This document shows positions 27,295 through 36,461 of a stretch of 64,000 bases of DNA, piece after piece. The position numbers were made by a program, and so were the translations under genes. Within the stretch, counting starts at the first letter, position 1, and the number at the start of each line of letters is the position of its first letter. This DNA is from JAHWKV01 sp040905365 (GTDB lineage: Bacteria; Actinomycetota; CADDZG01; JAHWKV01), in the NCBI GenBank assembly GCA_040905365.1, contig JBBDRQ010000034.1:72558-136557 (forward strand). Direction: 5' to 3'. Below the pieces are notes generated by a model. It did not search any database. It was not told the origin of the DNA and saw nothing but the letters and a program-made list of their open reading frames with translations.

Positions 27295-28464
27295 TCACCC
27301 TCTACGTCCACTTAAAGGTTCGTGAACTCTCCTGCCGCGTCTTGCAATCGAAAGAAGAAGACCCATCGCCGCCATGGCTAGAACCAACGAGGAACCGCCG
27401 AAAGAAATAAGCGGAAGCGGCACGCCCGTGATGGGCAGCAGACCGGAAACCGCGGCCATATTGACCAAGGCCTGCAGACCAATCCACCCCGTAATGCCTC
27501 CGGCTACCAGTAGACCGAAGCGGTCCGGGGCGTTGCGGGCTACCCGTACCCCAAGAAATATCAAAAACGCGAACAGGAGCAATACCAGCAGTGTGCCGGC
27601 CAAACCCAACTCCTCACCAATGATCGCGAATATGAAATCGGTGTGAGCATTGGGTACGTACGACCACTTTTGCCTGCTGGCCCCAAGGCCTACACCGAAA
27701 AAACCGCCGCTACCGAACGCCAGCTGCCCCTGAATGATGTGGTAGCCGGTGTCGAGCGGGTCTGCCCACGGATCCAGAAAGGAGAACACCCGTTCCCTCC
27801 TATAGGCCCGGCCGAGCGCCAGCATCACCGCGGCTGCCATACCGCCGCCGGCCAGCGCCGCGACATGAGCCAACCGCGCTCCGGCGAGAAAGAGCACTAC
27901 GACCATACTCCCGCCCACGATGATCGCAGTTCCCAGGTCGGGCTGAGCGATGATCAACCCCAGCATCAAAGCGGTCGCCGGAAGAATGGGTACCGCCATC
28001 TGTGCACGGTCCCGAATCCGCACCCCCTTGGATTCCAAAACGTGGGCCGCAAAGATGATGATCGCCAGTTTGGCTATCTCCGACGGCTGAATGTTCAACG
28101 GACCCAGCACAAACCACCGACTGGATCCGCCCCTGGTGGTACCCACAAACGGCAGGATCACAAGCACCAGCATGAAAATGCAGACCGCGAACATCGGGCG
28201 GGCCAACCCCCTCAACCTACGATAGTCCGCCTTAGCCAGCACCGTCATAGCCACCAGTCCGAGGCCGGCACCGATGGACTGGCGGTAGAAATACGAAAAG
28301 GACGAACCGGACTCCCGAAAGGCCTGGACCGATGACGCGGACAGCACCATGACCAGCCCTAAAACCGCCATTGCCAGGACGGTGAATAGCAGCGGTAGCT
28401 GCGGGCGCTGCAGTATCCGGCGTATCCGAGCGCTGCGTTGCGGTGCGGTGGCAACCGAGTTCAA
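27295..28464 (-). CDS. ftsW: Lipid II polymerase FtsW (SEDS family)
   Basis: 389 aa with about ten transmembrane helices. SEDS motifs GGSSRWFVLGPLNIQPSEIAK, QPDLGTAI, FSFLDPWADP.DTGYHIIQ, AHTDFIFAIIGEELG, GLLPITGVPLPLISFGGSS. Peptidoglycan glycosyltransferase of the divisome, partner of FtsI encoded upstream. TTG start at 28464 with GGAAAGG upstream. The gene before it is mraY, not murD. Confidence 0.96.
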   Translation of the reverse strand: MNSVATAPQRSARIRRILQRPQLPLLFTVLAMAVLGLVMVLSASSVQAFRESGSSFSYFYRQSIGAGLGLVAMTVLAKADYRRLRGLARPMFAVCIFMLVLVILPFVGTTRGGSSRWFVLGPLNIQPSEIAKLAIIIFAAHVLESKGVRIRDRAQMAVPILPATALMLGLIIAQPDLGTAIIVGGSMVVVLFLAGARLAHVAALAGGGMAAAVMLALGRAYRRERVFSFLDPWADPLDTGYHIIQGQLAFGSGGFFGVGLGASRQKWSYVPNAHTDFIFAIIGEELGLAGTLLVLLLFAFLIFLGVRVARNAPDRFGLLVAGGITGWIGLQALVNMAAVSGLLPITGVPLPLISFGGSSLVLAMAAMGLLLSIARRGRRVHEPLSGRRG

Positions 28465-28593
28465 AAGCTGCGCGCCTTTCCGATCGTGAAGCGGTCAATC
28501 AAATTGGATCCCTCTGCCTCCGTATGCCCTCCGGACATTCTGGACGCGCAGGCCGTCTGCCGACCGGATATCCGCACGGGCGGTCGCCCCCCT
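28465..28593 (-). other. Intergenic gap where murD is expected
   Basis: 129 bp between mraY and ftsW, the usual murD position. I see no remnant of a Mur ligase: neither the P-loop nor the N-terminal UDP-binding motif is present. A 13-codon frame starting TTG (LIDRFTIGKARSF) ends just inside the ftsW start region and is probably meaningless. Confidence 0.6.
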
Positions 28594-29646
28594 TTATCCG
28601 ATTCCGCCGGCTGCTATGAACTCCGCGTAGAACAACCCGAGGCCAAAGGCGATCGAAAGGGCAGCCAAGACCCAGAACCTCACGATTACCGTGAACTCGG
28701 GCCAGCCGGCCAGCTCGAAGTGATGGTGTATAGGAGCCATCAGGAAAAGCCGGCGTCCGAAGAGCCGGTACGAGATGACCTGAAGGACAACCGAGGAGAC
28801 CTCCACCACAAAAAGACCGCCGAGCACAATGAGCAGCAGTTGGGTATTGGTCAAAATCGCGAGCGCCGCCATCCCGCCGCCGAGCGCCAGCGATCCGGTA
28901 TCCCCCATGAAAATCTTCGCCGGCGCCGCGTTCCACCACAGGAAGCCGGCGGAGGCCCCCAGCATCGCTGCGGCAACCATCGCCAGATCAAGAGAGTGGG
29001 GAGCGTGGTAACAGCCGGCGGAAAGCCCGCCGGGGCCGCCGCATGGGTGCCGAACCTGCCAGAACGCAATAATGACGTAAGCACCCATAACCATCGCTCC
29101 AGATCCGCAACACAGGCCGTCAAGGCCGTCCGCCAAGTTGGTACCGTTGGACGAGGCGGAGATGATCACAAATATCCAAACCACGAACAGCACCCCCAAC
29201 CCGACCCCCAGAGGCCGAACGAACGACACCTCCCGAGCCGCTTGGGTATGCGGCGAGATTGCTACGAAGGCCAGTGCGATCAGCGCCTGGCCCAGCAGCT
29301 TGGCCGTCTTGTTCAACCCCAAGGATCGACGGCGGTTGACCTTTAGGTAATCGTCTACGAACCCCAAAAGCCCCATCGAGAGGATGGTGCCGACCGCCAG
29401 CAAGCCGCTGCTGGTCAAAGGCGTGAGACCGGGAATCAGATGGGCGACAAAAAACCCGATGAGCGCGCCCCCTACGATCACCAACCCGCCCATGGTGGGC
29501 GTACCGCGCTTGACAAAGTGGGCCTGAGGTCCGTCCTCGCGTACGAACTGGCCGATCTTTTTGGTAGTGAGAATGCGGATGGCCAGCGGCGTCAGCACCA
29601 GAACCAACAGAAAAGCTACCGCCGCGGCGACCAGAATCCTGATCAA
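28594..29646 (-). CDS. mraY: Phospho-MurNAc-pentapeptide translocase
   Basis: 350 aa, about ten transmembrane helices. Catalytic motifs GFVDDYLKV, NGTNLADGLDGL and FMGDTGSLALGG, and the histidine loop APIHHHFELAGW. Transfers phospho-MurNAc-pentapeptide to undecaprenyl phosphate (lipid I). TTG start at 29646 overlaps the murF stop as TTGA. Confidence 0.97.
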   Translation of the reverse strand: MIRILVAAAVAFLLVLVLTPLAIRILTTKKIGQFVREDGPQAHFVKRGTPTMGGLVIVGGALIGFFVAHLIPGLTPLTSSGLLAVGTILSMGLLGFVDDYLKVNRRRSLGLNKTAKLLGQALIALAFVAISPHTQAAREVSFVRPLGVGLGVLFVVWIFVIISASSNGTNLADGLDGLCCGSGAMVMGAYVIIAFWQVRHPCGGPGGLSAGCYHAPHSLDLAMVAAAMLGASAGFLWWNAAPAKIFMGDTGSLALGGGMAALAILTNTQLLLIVLGGLFVVEVSSVVLQVISYRLFGRRLFLMAPIHHHFELAGWPEFTVIVRFWVLAALSIAFGLGLFYAEFIAAGGIG

Positions 29647-31016
29647 CCGCCTAAACCGCCCCTCAAGATCTCAATCACGCGCTCCAAAGCCGCGACGCGG
29701 GACCCCTTTACCAAGACCACGTCTGAGGATTCAAGTTTGCCGACGGCTTCAGCCGCCTGTTCGGCGTTCTCGACAACGGCCACTTCCCTCATACCCGCAT
29801 CCTTGGCACCGACGGCGATCGGTTCGGCGGAGGCGCCGACTACGACCAGCCGGTCGGTAAGCGAGGCGGCCAGAGCACCGATACGCCGGTGCTCTGTGTG
29901 CTCAAGATCTCCCAACTCGGCCATATGCCCGAGCACGGCAACCAAACGGCCACCCTCGGCCATATGCGCACAAGTCTGCAAAGCAGCAGTCACCGAGGTC
30001 GGGTTGGCGTTGTAGGCGTCGTTGACCAAGATCGCTCCCCGAAGTCCCTCTACCTGCATCCTCCAGGGGGACAGCAACGCACTTTCCAGACCAACCCGGC
30101 AGTCCTGCAAGGTCAAGCCCAACGCCAGAGCCCCCGCTGAAGCTGCGAGCGCATTGTGCACCTGATGTTTGCCACTGACCGACAGAGTCACCCACACGCT
30201 CTCGCTTGCGCGCAGAATTCGAAACGTCGGCCGACCCATCCGGTCAAGACGCACGCCATCGGCTCGGAGCCACGCTCCGCCGGATAGGCCGTAGGTGAGC
30301 ACCTCCACCTCGGCGGAAAGCCCCGAGCCCATCTTCATCACCTTTTCGTCGTCGGCATTCAAGATGGCCGCCCCGCCGGCCGGTAGAGCCTTGACCAGCT
30401 CCGTTTTGGCCGAGGCAATGGCCTCGGCCGAGCCGAACTGTTCATAGTGGGTAACGCCGATGTTGGTCAAAATCCCAATATGCGGTCGCGCAATTTCACA
30501 AAGATCCGTGATGTGTCCCGCTCCCCGCGCCCCCATCTCGAGCATGACCACGTCGGTGTCCAAGCGGGTACGCAGCAACGTCAACGGAACGCCCAGCTCG
30601 TTGTTGAACGACTTTTCCGACGCCACCGTCTTCAGACGCTTCCCGGCAATAGACGCCACTAGGTCCTTCACCGACGTCTTGCCCGTCGATCCGGTGATGC
30701 CAACCACCGTCGGACTGAACACATCCCGCACCCAGCCCGCCGCGCGGCCCAGCGCCTGGAGGGCGTCCTCAACGTAAATGTACGGACCGTCCCCCACCTC
30801 TACGCCTCGCCTCACCACCGCTGCCGTTGCCCCGGCCGCCAGCGCCTCCGCGACAAAGTCGTGGCCGTCGGCTCTAACCCCCGGCAACGCGAAGAACACG
30901 TCCCCGGGCCGGACCCGCCTTGAATCCGCCGCCGCGCCGTGCACCTTTGCCCGCGGGTTCACGCCCTCGGCAACCCCGCCGACCACTCTGGCCAGCTCTT
31001 CCACGGTCAGGTTCAA
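29643..31016 (-). CDS. murF: UDP-MurNAc-tripeptide--D-Ala-D-Ala ligase
   Basis: 457 aa. P-loop GSTGKTSVKDLV, SFNNELGVPLTLL, EMGARGAGHI, NIGVTHYEQFGS and NDAYNANPTSV are MurF markers. Adds D-Ala-D-Ala to the UDP-MurNAc-tripeptide. TTG start at 31016 overlaps the murE stop (TTGA), and its own stop overlaps mraY in the same way. Confidence 0.97.
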   Translation of the reverse strand: MNLTVEELARVVGGVAEGVNPRAKVHGAAADSRRVRPGDVFFALPGVRADGHDFVAEALAAGATAAVVRRGVEVGDGPYIYVEDALQALGRAAGWVRDVFSPTVVGITGSTGKTSVKDLVASIAGKRLKTVASEKSFNNELGVPLTLLRTRLDTDVVMLEMGARGAGHITDLCEIARPHIGILTNIGVTHYEQFGSAEAIASAKTELVKALPAGGAAILNADDEKVMKMGSGLSAEVEVLTYGLSGGAWLRADGVRLDRMGRPTFRILRASESVWVTLSVSGKHQVHNALAASAGALALGLTLQDCRVGLESALLSPWRMQVEGLRGAILVNDAYNANPTSVTAALQTCAHMAEGGRLVAVLGHMAELGDLEHTEHRRIGALAASLTDRLVVVGASAEPIAVGAKDAGMREVAVVENAEQAAEAVGKLESSDVVLVKGSRVAALERVIEILRGGLGG

Positions 31017-32491
31017 AGCAACTCCCTCAACATTTGCGCCGCCACGTCACGATCGTCGAACGGCAGCACCCGGCCGTCCACTTCTTGATAGGTCTCGTGG
31101 CCCTTACCTGCCACTACCACTACATCGCCGGTGCGGGCCCGGCTCACCGCCGCCCTAATCGCCTCGGCCCGATCTTCAATGATCACGTATCCGCCACGGG
31201 GAGGCGAGTTGACCAGCCCCTGCTCGATATCCCGCAGTATGGCCTCGGGATCCTCCCCCCTCGGGTTGTCCGAGGTGACGATGGCCACGTCGGCAGCCTC
31301 AGCCACCGCCTGGGCCATCAGCGGCCGTTTTGCCTTGTCCCGGTCGCCGCCGCAGCCGAAAACCGTTATTACCTGCGCATCCGCCAGGTCCCGGGCCGCC
31401 CTCAGCACGCTTACCAAACTGTCGGGCGTATGAGCGTAGTCGACCAGCACCAAGAAGTCCTGCCCGAGCTTGACCGGCTCAAACCGGCCCGGCACGGCTT
31501 CGAGCCCCTCGATCCCGGCCGCGGCCGCGTCGGCCGGTATACCCATGCATAGCGCAGCTACCGTCGCTGCGAGCGCGTTGGAAACGTTAAAGGCCCCGGG
31601 CAGCCGCACGCGTACCCGTTGATCGACGCCGTCGCCCCGAACAACAAAAGTTGAGCCGTCTGCATCGGACACGACCTCGGCCGCCCTGATGTCCGCCTCG
31701 TTGTTCACCCCGAACGACACCTTCCGACCTTCCACACTCCGCAGCAACCGCCGGCCGTACTTGTCGTCGGCGTTGATCACCGCCGTCCGGACATCAAACT
31801 CCCTAAACAGGCGGGCCTTGGCCCGGAAGTAGGCCTCCATGTTCTTGTGGTGATCCAGGTGGTCATGGGTAAGGTTGGTAAACACCGCCGCCTCGAACTT
31901 CGTGCCTTCGGTGCGGCCCGACTCAATACCTATCGAGGTGGCTTCGAGGGCACAGCGGTTTACATCCCGGTCGACCATTTCCGCAAGGAGCCGCTGAATA
32001 TCTACCGCCTCCGGCGTGGTCCGGGTAGCGGGCCGGCGGTCTCCTGCTACGCGGCATTCCACCGTTCCTATCAAGCCCGCTGGATCGCCTGCAGCCCTGA
32101 ATATGGACTCCAGCATAAAACAGGTGGTGGTCTTCCCGTTGGTCCCGGTAACTCCCGCCACCTTAACTCTGTGGCTCGGATTACCGTAGAAAGGCCCCGC
32201 CAACGCCCCCATAGCCCTTCGCGAGTTTTCCACTATAAGCTGCGGTACCTCCATCGGGACCGGAAGCTCCACGCGCCGTTCGCAGACCAGGGCCGCCGCT
32301 CCTGCCTGCACCGCCTCTACAGCCCTATCGTGTCCGTCGGTATGAGCACCCACCACGCAGAAGAACAGGCATCCCGGAACCACCGCACGCGAGTCGTATC
32401 GAAGATCGGTCACCGCAATTTCCCCGGCCTCCGGAGGCACATCGCATCCCCACAGTCGTCCGATGGTGCCCAGCCTCATACCAACGGTCAC
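31013..32491 (-). CDS. murE: UDP-MurNAc-L-Ala-D-Glu ligase, probably meso-DAP adding
   Basis: 492 aa. P-loop GTNGKTTTCFML, TTPEAVDIQRLL, FTNLTHDHLDHH, and the third-amino-acid recognition loop DNPRGEDP, whose Arg is characteristic of meso-diaminopimelate ligases (lysine enzymes have other residues here). So the peptidoglycan is probably DAP type. GTG start at 32491; ATG 32479 (MRLGTIG) is an equally reasonable alternative. Confidence 0.96.
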   Translation of the reverse strand: MTVGMRLGTIGRLWGCDVPPEAGEIAVTDLRYDSRAVVPGCLFFCVVGAHTDGHDRAVEAVQAGAAALVCERRVELPVPMEVPQLIVENSRRAMGALAGPFYGNPSHRVKVAGVTGTNGKTTTCFMLESIFRAAGDPAGLIGTVECRVAGDRRPATRTTPEAVDIQRLLAEMVDRDVNRCALEATSIGIESGRTEGTKFEAAVFTNLTHDHLDHHKNMEAYFRAKARLFREFDVRTAVINADDKYGRRLLRSVEGRKVSFGVNNEADIRAAEVVSDADGSTFVVRGDGVDQRVRVRLPGAFNVSNALAATVAALCMGIPADAAAAGIEGLEAVPGRFEPVKLGQDFLVLVDYAHTPDSLVSVLRAARDLADAQVITVFGCGGDRDKAKRPLMAQAVAEAADVAIVTSDNPRGEDPEAILRDIEQGLVNSPPRGGYVIIEDRAEAIRAAVSRARTGDVVVVAGKGHETYQEVDGRVLPFDDRDVAAQMLRELL

Positions 32492-32495
32492 GGCG

Positions 32496-34214
32496 CTAAC
32501 GGGTCGCAGCGGCCAACGAGGTGCTGTCCGTATCCATCGGTCCTGCGTCGGAGCTCCGCAGCCTCCTCAGGGCAAACTCCATTACCTCTTGAAACGTGAC
32601 CGCCGCGGTTTGGCCGGCAAGAATGGGATTCGGGTCATCTAGGACCACCGAAACCACGAGGCGGGGATTGTCGGCGGGAGCAAAGCCAGCGAAGGTAGCC
32701 ATGTATCCCGAGTATCCCCCCTCCGACGCCTTCTGTGCCGTACCGGTCTTGCCGGCCACCAAGTAACCGGGCACCCGAGCGGCGCTTCCGGTGCCTATCT
32801 CGTCCTCGGTCACGCCCACGAGAATATCGGTCACCTGCCTAGCCGTAGCTTGCTCAATCACTCGCTGCGGCGCCGGGTGCTCCGGCGCTTCAACTACCCC
32901 GTCGGCCCCCACCGTACCCTTGATCAGCCTGGGCTCCGCAGCCAGTCCCCCGGCGGCCAGAGTGGCGAAAGCGTTGGCAACCTGAATCGGAGTACCGGCG
33001 AAACTCTGCCCGATAGAGATAGTTCCTAGCGACGTGCCCCACCACTGGCTGGGCTCCGGAAGGATTCCGGAGGCCTCGGCGGGGAAATCGATCCCGGTCG
33101 GCCGGCCGAAGCCGAACCGCCGCAGGTACTCGTACAGCCTCTCCTCTCCCAACCGTTGGGCCACCTGAATAGTCCCAACGTTGGAAGAGGACTGAATGAC
33201 CTCGGCAAAGGATAGTTCCTGTACCGGATGCACGTGAGAATCCTTGAATACCTTACCCCCGACCTTGAGGCGGTCGGCGACGCGCATGCGCTCGGCGGGA
33301 GAGGTTACCCGGCTTTCGAGCCCAGCCGCGGCGGTTACCACCTTGGTTACTGAGCCCGGCTCGTAGAGGTCGGTTACCGCGCGGTTGCGCCGGCTCTGCG
33401 CATCGCTAGAGTCCAGATCGCGGGGGTCGAATGCCGGAGTATTGGCCATAGCCAGAATCTCACGGGACGCCGGATCCATGACCACGATCGAGCCGCTCCC
33501 GGCCCCCCACCGTTCTGCCGCGCGCTCCAGCGCCGCCTCGGCCTCGTGCTGAATCTGACGGTCTAGGGTCAGGATAATGTCGCTGCCCGAAATCGCCTCC
33601 TTCACCGAGGATTCCCCGACGGGGATCTGCCGGCCTAGCGGGTCGCGCTCCACCATGACTTTACCGTCGCGTCCCGTCAGCAGATCGTCGTACATGTACT
33701 CCAAGCCCCCCAGGCCCTCGTTTTCCGTACCCACAAAACCCACTACTTGCGAGGCGAGCGAGCCCGCAGGGTAAAGGCGCTTTGATTCGGGGACCAGATG
33801 GATTCCCGGCAGCTGCAACTGCGCCACCTGAGCGGCCACCGACTCATCCACCTTGCGCGCCAGATACACGAACCCTGAATCCCGCGTGATCTTTTCCAGC
33901 AGCGGCCCGACCTCCAGATCCAACACGGGCGCCAACGCTTCAGCCGTACGTCCGGGATCGGTTACCTGATGAGGGTCGGCAAACACGGTCTTCACGTCCA
34001 CCGAGATCGCCAGCTCGGTCCCGTCTGAAGCGAGGATCGACCCCCGCTGAGCCGGCACGATCAGGGTTCGCTGCCTCTGGGCAGCCGCCATCTCGGTGAG
34101 ACGGCTCGAATCTACAATCTGCAACCAGAACATCCGGGTCGCCACAATCCCAAAACCCACAAACAGGGCCGCAAGCAGGCTAAACAGGCGAATGGACTTC
34201 GATTTCGTCGCCAC
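32496..34214 (-). CDS. ftsI: Peptidoglycan D,D-transpeptidase FtsI (PBP3, class B)
   Basis: 572 aa. N-terminal transmembrane segment (~8-28), dimerisation domain with PAQRGSILASDGTELA, transpeptidase domain with the active-site SVTK (Ser288, Lys291), SSN and KTGT (in AGKTGTAQ). Cross-links septal peptidoglycan with FtsW. GTG start at 34214, five bases after the ftsL stop. No PASTA domains. Confidence 0.96.
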   Translation of the reverse strand: MATKSKSIRLFSLLAALFVGFGIVATRMFWLQIVDSSRLTEMAAAQRQRTLIVPAQRGSILASDGTELAISVDVKTVFADPHQVTDPGRTAEALAPVLDLEVGPLLEKITRDSGFVYLARKVDESVAAQVAQLQLPGIHLVPESKRLYPAGSLASQVVGFVGTENEGLGGLEYMYDDLLTGRDGKVMVERDPLGRQIPVGESSVKEAISGSDIILTLDRQIQHEAEAALERAAERWGAGSGSIVVMDPASREILAMANTPAFDPRDLDSSDAQSRRNRAVTDLYEPGSVTKVVTAAAGLESRVTSPAERMRVADRLKVGGKVFKDSHVHPVQELSFAEVIQSSSNVGTIQVAQRLGEERLYEYLRRFGFGRPTGIDFPAEASGILPEPSQWWGTSLGTISIGQSFAGTPIQVANAFATLAAGGLAAEPRLIKGTVGADGVVEAPEHPAPQRVIEQATARQVTDILVGVTEDEIGTGSAARVPGYLVAGKTGTAQKASEGGYSGYMATFAGFAPADNPRLVVSVVLDDPNPILAGQTAAVTFQEVMEFALRRLRSSDAGPMDTDSTSLAAATR

Positions 34215-34219
34215 GCGGC

Positions 34220-34615
34220 TCAGTCCAGCTGTTGCAGTTGAACCGGCACGACCAGACCCAGCTCGACGGCCATTTGCGAAACCGTCGCCGGGGACTCCGC
34301 CTGAGCCACCTCGCTGCGCAACTGCCGCTGCCGCGAACGCTCCTCCGCCACTTTCGACTGCACTTCGGACAGGGCAAAAGACGTCTGAGCCAGATATATA
34401 TTGAGCAACACCAACCCGAATACGACAACACCGGCGAGCAGGACGCTGGGTAGCACCCGGCTGCGTCGCGCAGGCCGGGCCGCCGGCCTCGACGCCGGCC
34501 GTTGAGAAGGGGCCTTGCGCGGCGCCGGCACGGGGCTGGTGACTACACGCACAGGACTCTCCGGCAACGGTGCGTAGTGCCGGGCGGGAGCAGCTGCCTG
34601 TTTCGTTGCCGCCAT
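34220..34615 (-). CDS. ftsL: FtsL-like septum protein
   Basis: 131 aa. Proline/Arg-rich cytoplasmic tail (~50 residues), one transmembrane helix (SVLLAGVVVFGLVLLNIYLAQ), then a short coiled coil (LSEVQSKVAEERSRQRQLRSEVAQ). Topology and position between rsmH and ftsI identify it. I place the start at ATG 34615 (TGATG overlap with the rsmH stop, GAGGAGG 7 nt upstream); a TTG one codon earlier is possible. Confidence 0.85.
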   Translation of the reverse strand: MAATKQAAAPARHYAPLPESPVRVVTSPVPAPRKAPSQRPASRPAARPARRSRVLPSVLLAGVVVFGLVLLNIYLAQTSFALSEVQSKVAEERSRQRQLRSEVAQAESPATVSQMAVELGLVVPVQLQQLD

Positions 34616-35583
34616 CAAGCCACCTCCTCGAGCTTTTCGGCCACCCTCAGACGGGCACTGTCGGAACGGGGATTACGCTCGACCTCCTGCGCGTCCGGCC
34701 GAACGGGCTTGCCCGTGAGAACTTTCAGTTGCGGCCTGGCGCCACAGACGCAAACCGGAAAGTCCTTCGGACATGTACACTCCGCGGCCGACTGCCTGAA
34801 GAATCGCTTCACAATGCGATCCTCAAGCGAGTGGTAGCTGATGACGGCTAAACGGCCGCCCGCCCGCAGCCGGGAGACCGCCAGATCCAACGAACCGCTC
34901 AGGCTGCCCAACTCATCGTTGACCTCGATCCTCAGCGCTTGGAAGGTCCGCCGCGCCGGGTGGGGGCCGGCGCGTCGCGACGCCGCAGGAATAGACCCGC
35001 GCACAACATCGGCCAGGTCGGCGGCGTCTTGAAACGTTTTGGACGCTCTGCGGCTGACGATCGCCCGCGCGATGCGCCGCGCATAGCGCTCCTCGCCGTA
35101 CTCGAACAAGACCCGGCCCAACTCCTGGACCGAATACCCATTGACGATGTCGGCCGCCGTTAGCGATGAGCTTTGATCCATCCGCATGTCGAGACTGGAG
35201 CCGGACCGATAGCTGAAGCCTCGCTCGGGCCGGTCCAGCTGGGCAGAACTGACCCCGAGGTCATAAAGAACTGCTCCGACCTGTGCGTGTCCCATCGAAT
35301 CCACCACCTCGTCCAAATCTAGAAAATTTCCCTTGGCCAACTTCACCCGGGCTCCAAAGGACTCCAGCCGAGCCCGCGCCGCCTCCAGAGCCTGCTCGTC
35401 GCGATCGATTCCGATAACCGTCAGGCGGTCAAAGGTCTGAAGGAAAGCTTCGGCATGACCTCCGCCGCCCACCGTGCAGTCGACCAACACATCCGTCGAC
35501 TGCAGAGCCGGCCCAAGCCACTCGAGTGCGGCCGGGACCAAGACCGGATCGTGCCTGAAACTCGGCGCCGCGCCCTCCGCCAA
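34615..35583 (-). CDS. rsmH: 16S rRNA (cytosine(1402)-N(4))-methyltransferase
   Basis: 322 aa. FRHDPVLV at the N-terminus, SAM-binding DCTVGGGGHAEAFL, YDLGVSSAQLDRPERGFSY, RTFQALRIEVNDELG and VISYHSLEDRIVKRFF. Methylates 16S rRNA in the decoding region. TTG start at 35583, four bases after the stop of the small upstream frame and without an evident ribosome site, which suggests translational coupling. Confidence 0.96.
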   Translation of the reverse strand: MAEGAAPSFRHDPVLVPAALEWLGPALQSTDVLVDCTVGGGGHAEAFLQTFDRLTVIGIDRDEQALEAARARLESFGARVKLAKGNFLDLDEVVDSMGHAQVGAVLYDLGVSSAQLDRPERGFSYRSGSSLDMRMDQSSSLTAADIVNGYSVQELGRVLFEYGEERYARRIARAIVSRRASKTFQDAADLADVVRGSIPAASRRAGPHPARRTFQALRIEVNDELGSLSGSLDLAVSRLRAGGRLAVISYHSLEDRIVKRFFRQSAAECTCPKDFPVCVCGARPQLKVLTGKPVRPDAQEVERNPRSDSARLRVAEKLEEVA

Positions 35584-35587
35584 GCCG

Positions 35588-35716
35588 CTATCTGAGGACC
35601 CGGAGCAAAAACAGCGCCAGCCCGAGGTATCCGCTCAGGACTGACGCAGCCACCCCCAGCAACATGCACGTCTGACGAAGCTCCCTATTCAGCAAAGATG
35701 TTGATGTTCCACCCAT
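35588..35716 (-). CDS. Possible 42-aa single-pass membrane protein
   Basis: Short frame between mraZ and rsmH. ATG 35716 is preceded by AAGGGAG at 7 nt. The product has a short polar N-terminus (MGGTSTSLLNRELRQTC) and a hydrophobic helix of ~22 residues (MLLGVAASVLSGYLGLALFLL), ending in Arg. Its stop lies 4 nt before the rsmH start, so it could couple translation. No family recognised; it could also be a leader frame only. Confidence 0.5.
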   Translation of the reverse strand: MGGTSTSLLNRELRQTCMLLGVAASVLSGYLGLALFLLRVLR

Positions 35717-35807
35717 CACACACAGCTCCCTTCCCGGTTGACCCGGACCACTTGGACCTGACGCTCCCCGCAGGGGCGACTTACTGCGTGTCACGCTGTG
35801 CCACCTG

Positions 35808-36227
35808 TCAGTCAAGTTGTTCCGCAATAGATTCGTAATCTGCCTCCACGCCTTGTTTGTAGTGCGACCAAGCCTCGCGATCCCAGATCTCGGCCCGATC
35901 CGACACGCCTATAAAAGCCGCCTCTTTTCCGAGTCCCGCGTACTGCCGCAGCCCTGCCGGAATCGACATACGACCCGACTTGTCGATCGCCTCCTCCGAC
36001 GCCGAAGAAAAGAACAGCCGGTTGTAATCCCGGTTGGCCTTACGATCCGGCGAGTGCTGCTGCAGGTGCGCGGCTCGCTGCTCAAACTGCTCTTTGGTCA
36101 TAACGAAAAGACAGCGCTCCAGACCGGCGGTCACCACCACTTCCTCAGACAGTTCGGCCCGCCACTTGGCAGGCAAGAACACCCGGCCCTTGGCGTCGAC
36201 CGTGTGCATGAACTCTCCGAGCAACAT
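35808..36227 (-). CDS. mraZ: Transcriptional regulator MraZ
   Basis: 139 aa. Two SpoVT/AbrB-like swapped-hairpin repeats with the signatures DAKGRVFLPAKWR and DKSGRMSIPAGLRQYAG. First gene of the dcw cluster. The start at ATG 36227 gives the family N-terminus MLLGEFMHTVD and has AAGGAGC upstream; the longer frame to 36254 is less likely. It probably represses its own operon through the repeats at 36313-36350. Confidence 0.95.
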   Translation of the reverse strand: MLLGEFMHTVDAKGRVFLPAKWRAELSEEVVVTAGLERCLFVMTKEQFEQRAAHLQQHSPDRKANRDYNRLFFSSASEEAIDKSGRMSIPAGLRQYAGLGKEAAFIGVSDRAEIWDREAWSHYKQGVEADYESIAEQLD

Positions 36228-36312
36228 CTGTGGGCTCCTTGGGCGGTCCATCAATCCTGTTAGAGCGCATCCGCTTCGACATACGTTGCCGGAAGGGGTG
36301 CCGGCGGTTCTG

Positions 36313-36356
36313 CACCACCTTGCGCCACATTACGCCACAAAAATCCCCACAGTCAA
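36313..36356 (-). promoter_or_regulatory. dcw/mraZ promoter with MraZ-box array
   Basis: On the minus strand GTGG-core repeats start every 10 bp: GTGGCG (36338), GTGGCG (36328), GTGGTG (36318), with another GTGGGG 12 bp upstream (36350). A -35 TTGACT (36356-36351) and a -10-like TAATGT, 18 nt downstream, are interleaved with these repeats. Known MraZ operators are TGGG/GTGG-type direct repeats with 10-bp periodicity, so autoregulation is a strong inference. Confidence 0.7.
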
Positions 36357-36379
36357 CGTTCTCCGCCACTTGGGCGCGC

Positions 36380-36397
36380 AATTACAGTCGTGTAATT
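36380..36397. promoter_or_regulatory. Perfect 7-bp palindrome upstream of mraZ promoter
   Basis: AATTACA, 4-nt centre, TGTAATT. It lies about 25 bp upstream of the mraZ -35 box and downstream of the HNH gene. Looks like an operator or the stem of a small hairpin; regulator unknown. Confidence 0.4.
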
Positions 36398-36461
36398 TGA
36401 CGCGACGCATTTATATGCAACGACTATGCGGATACTCCGGCGGCTGGGTGCCTAGTGCTCA

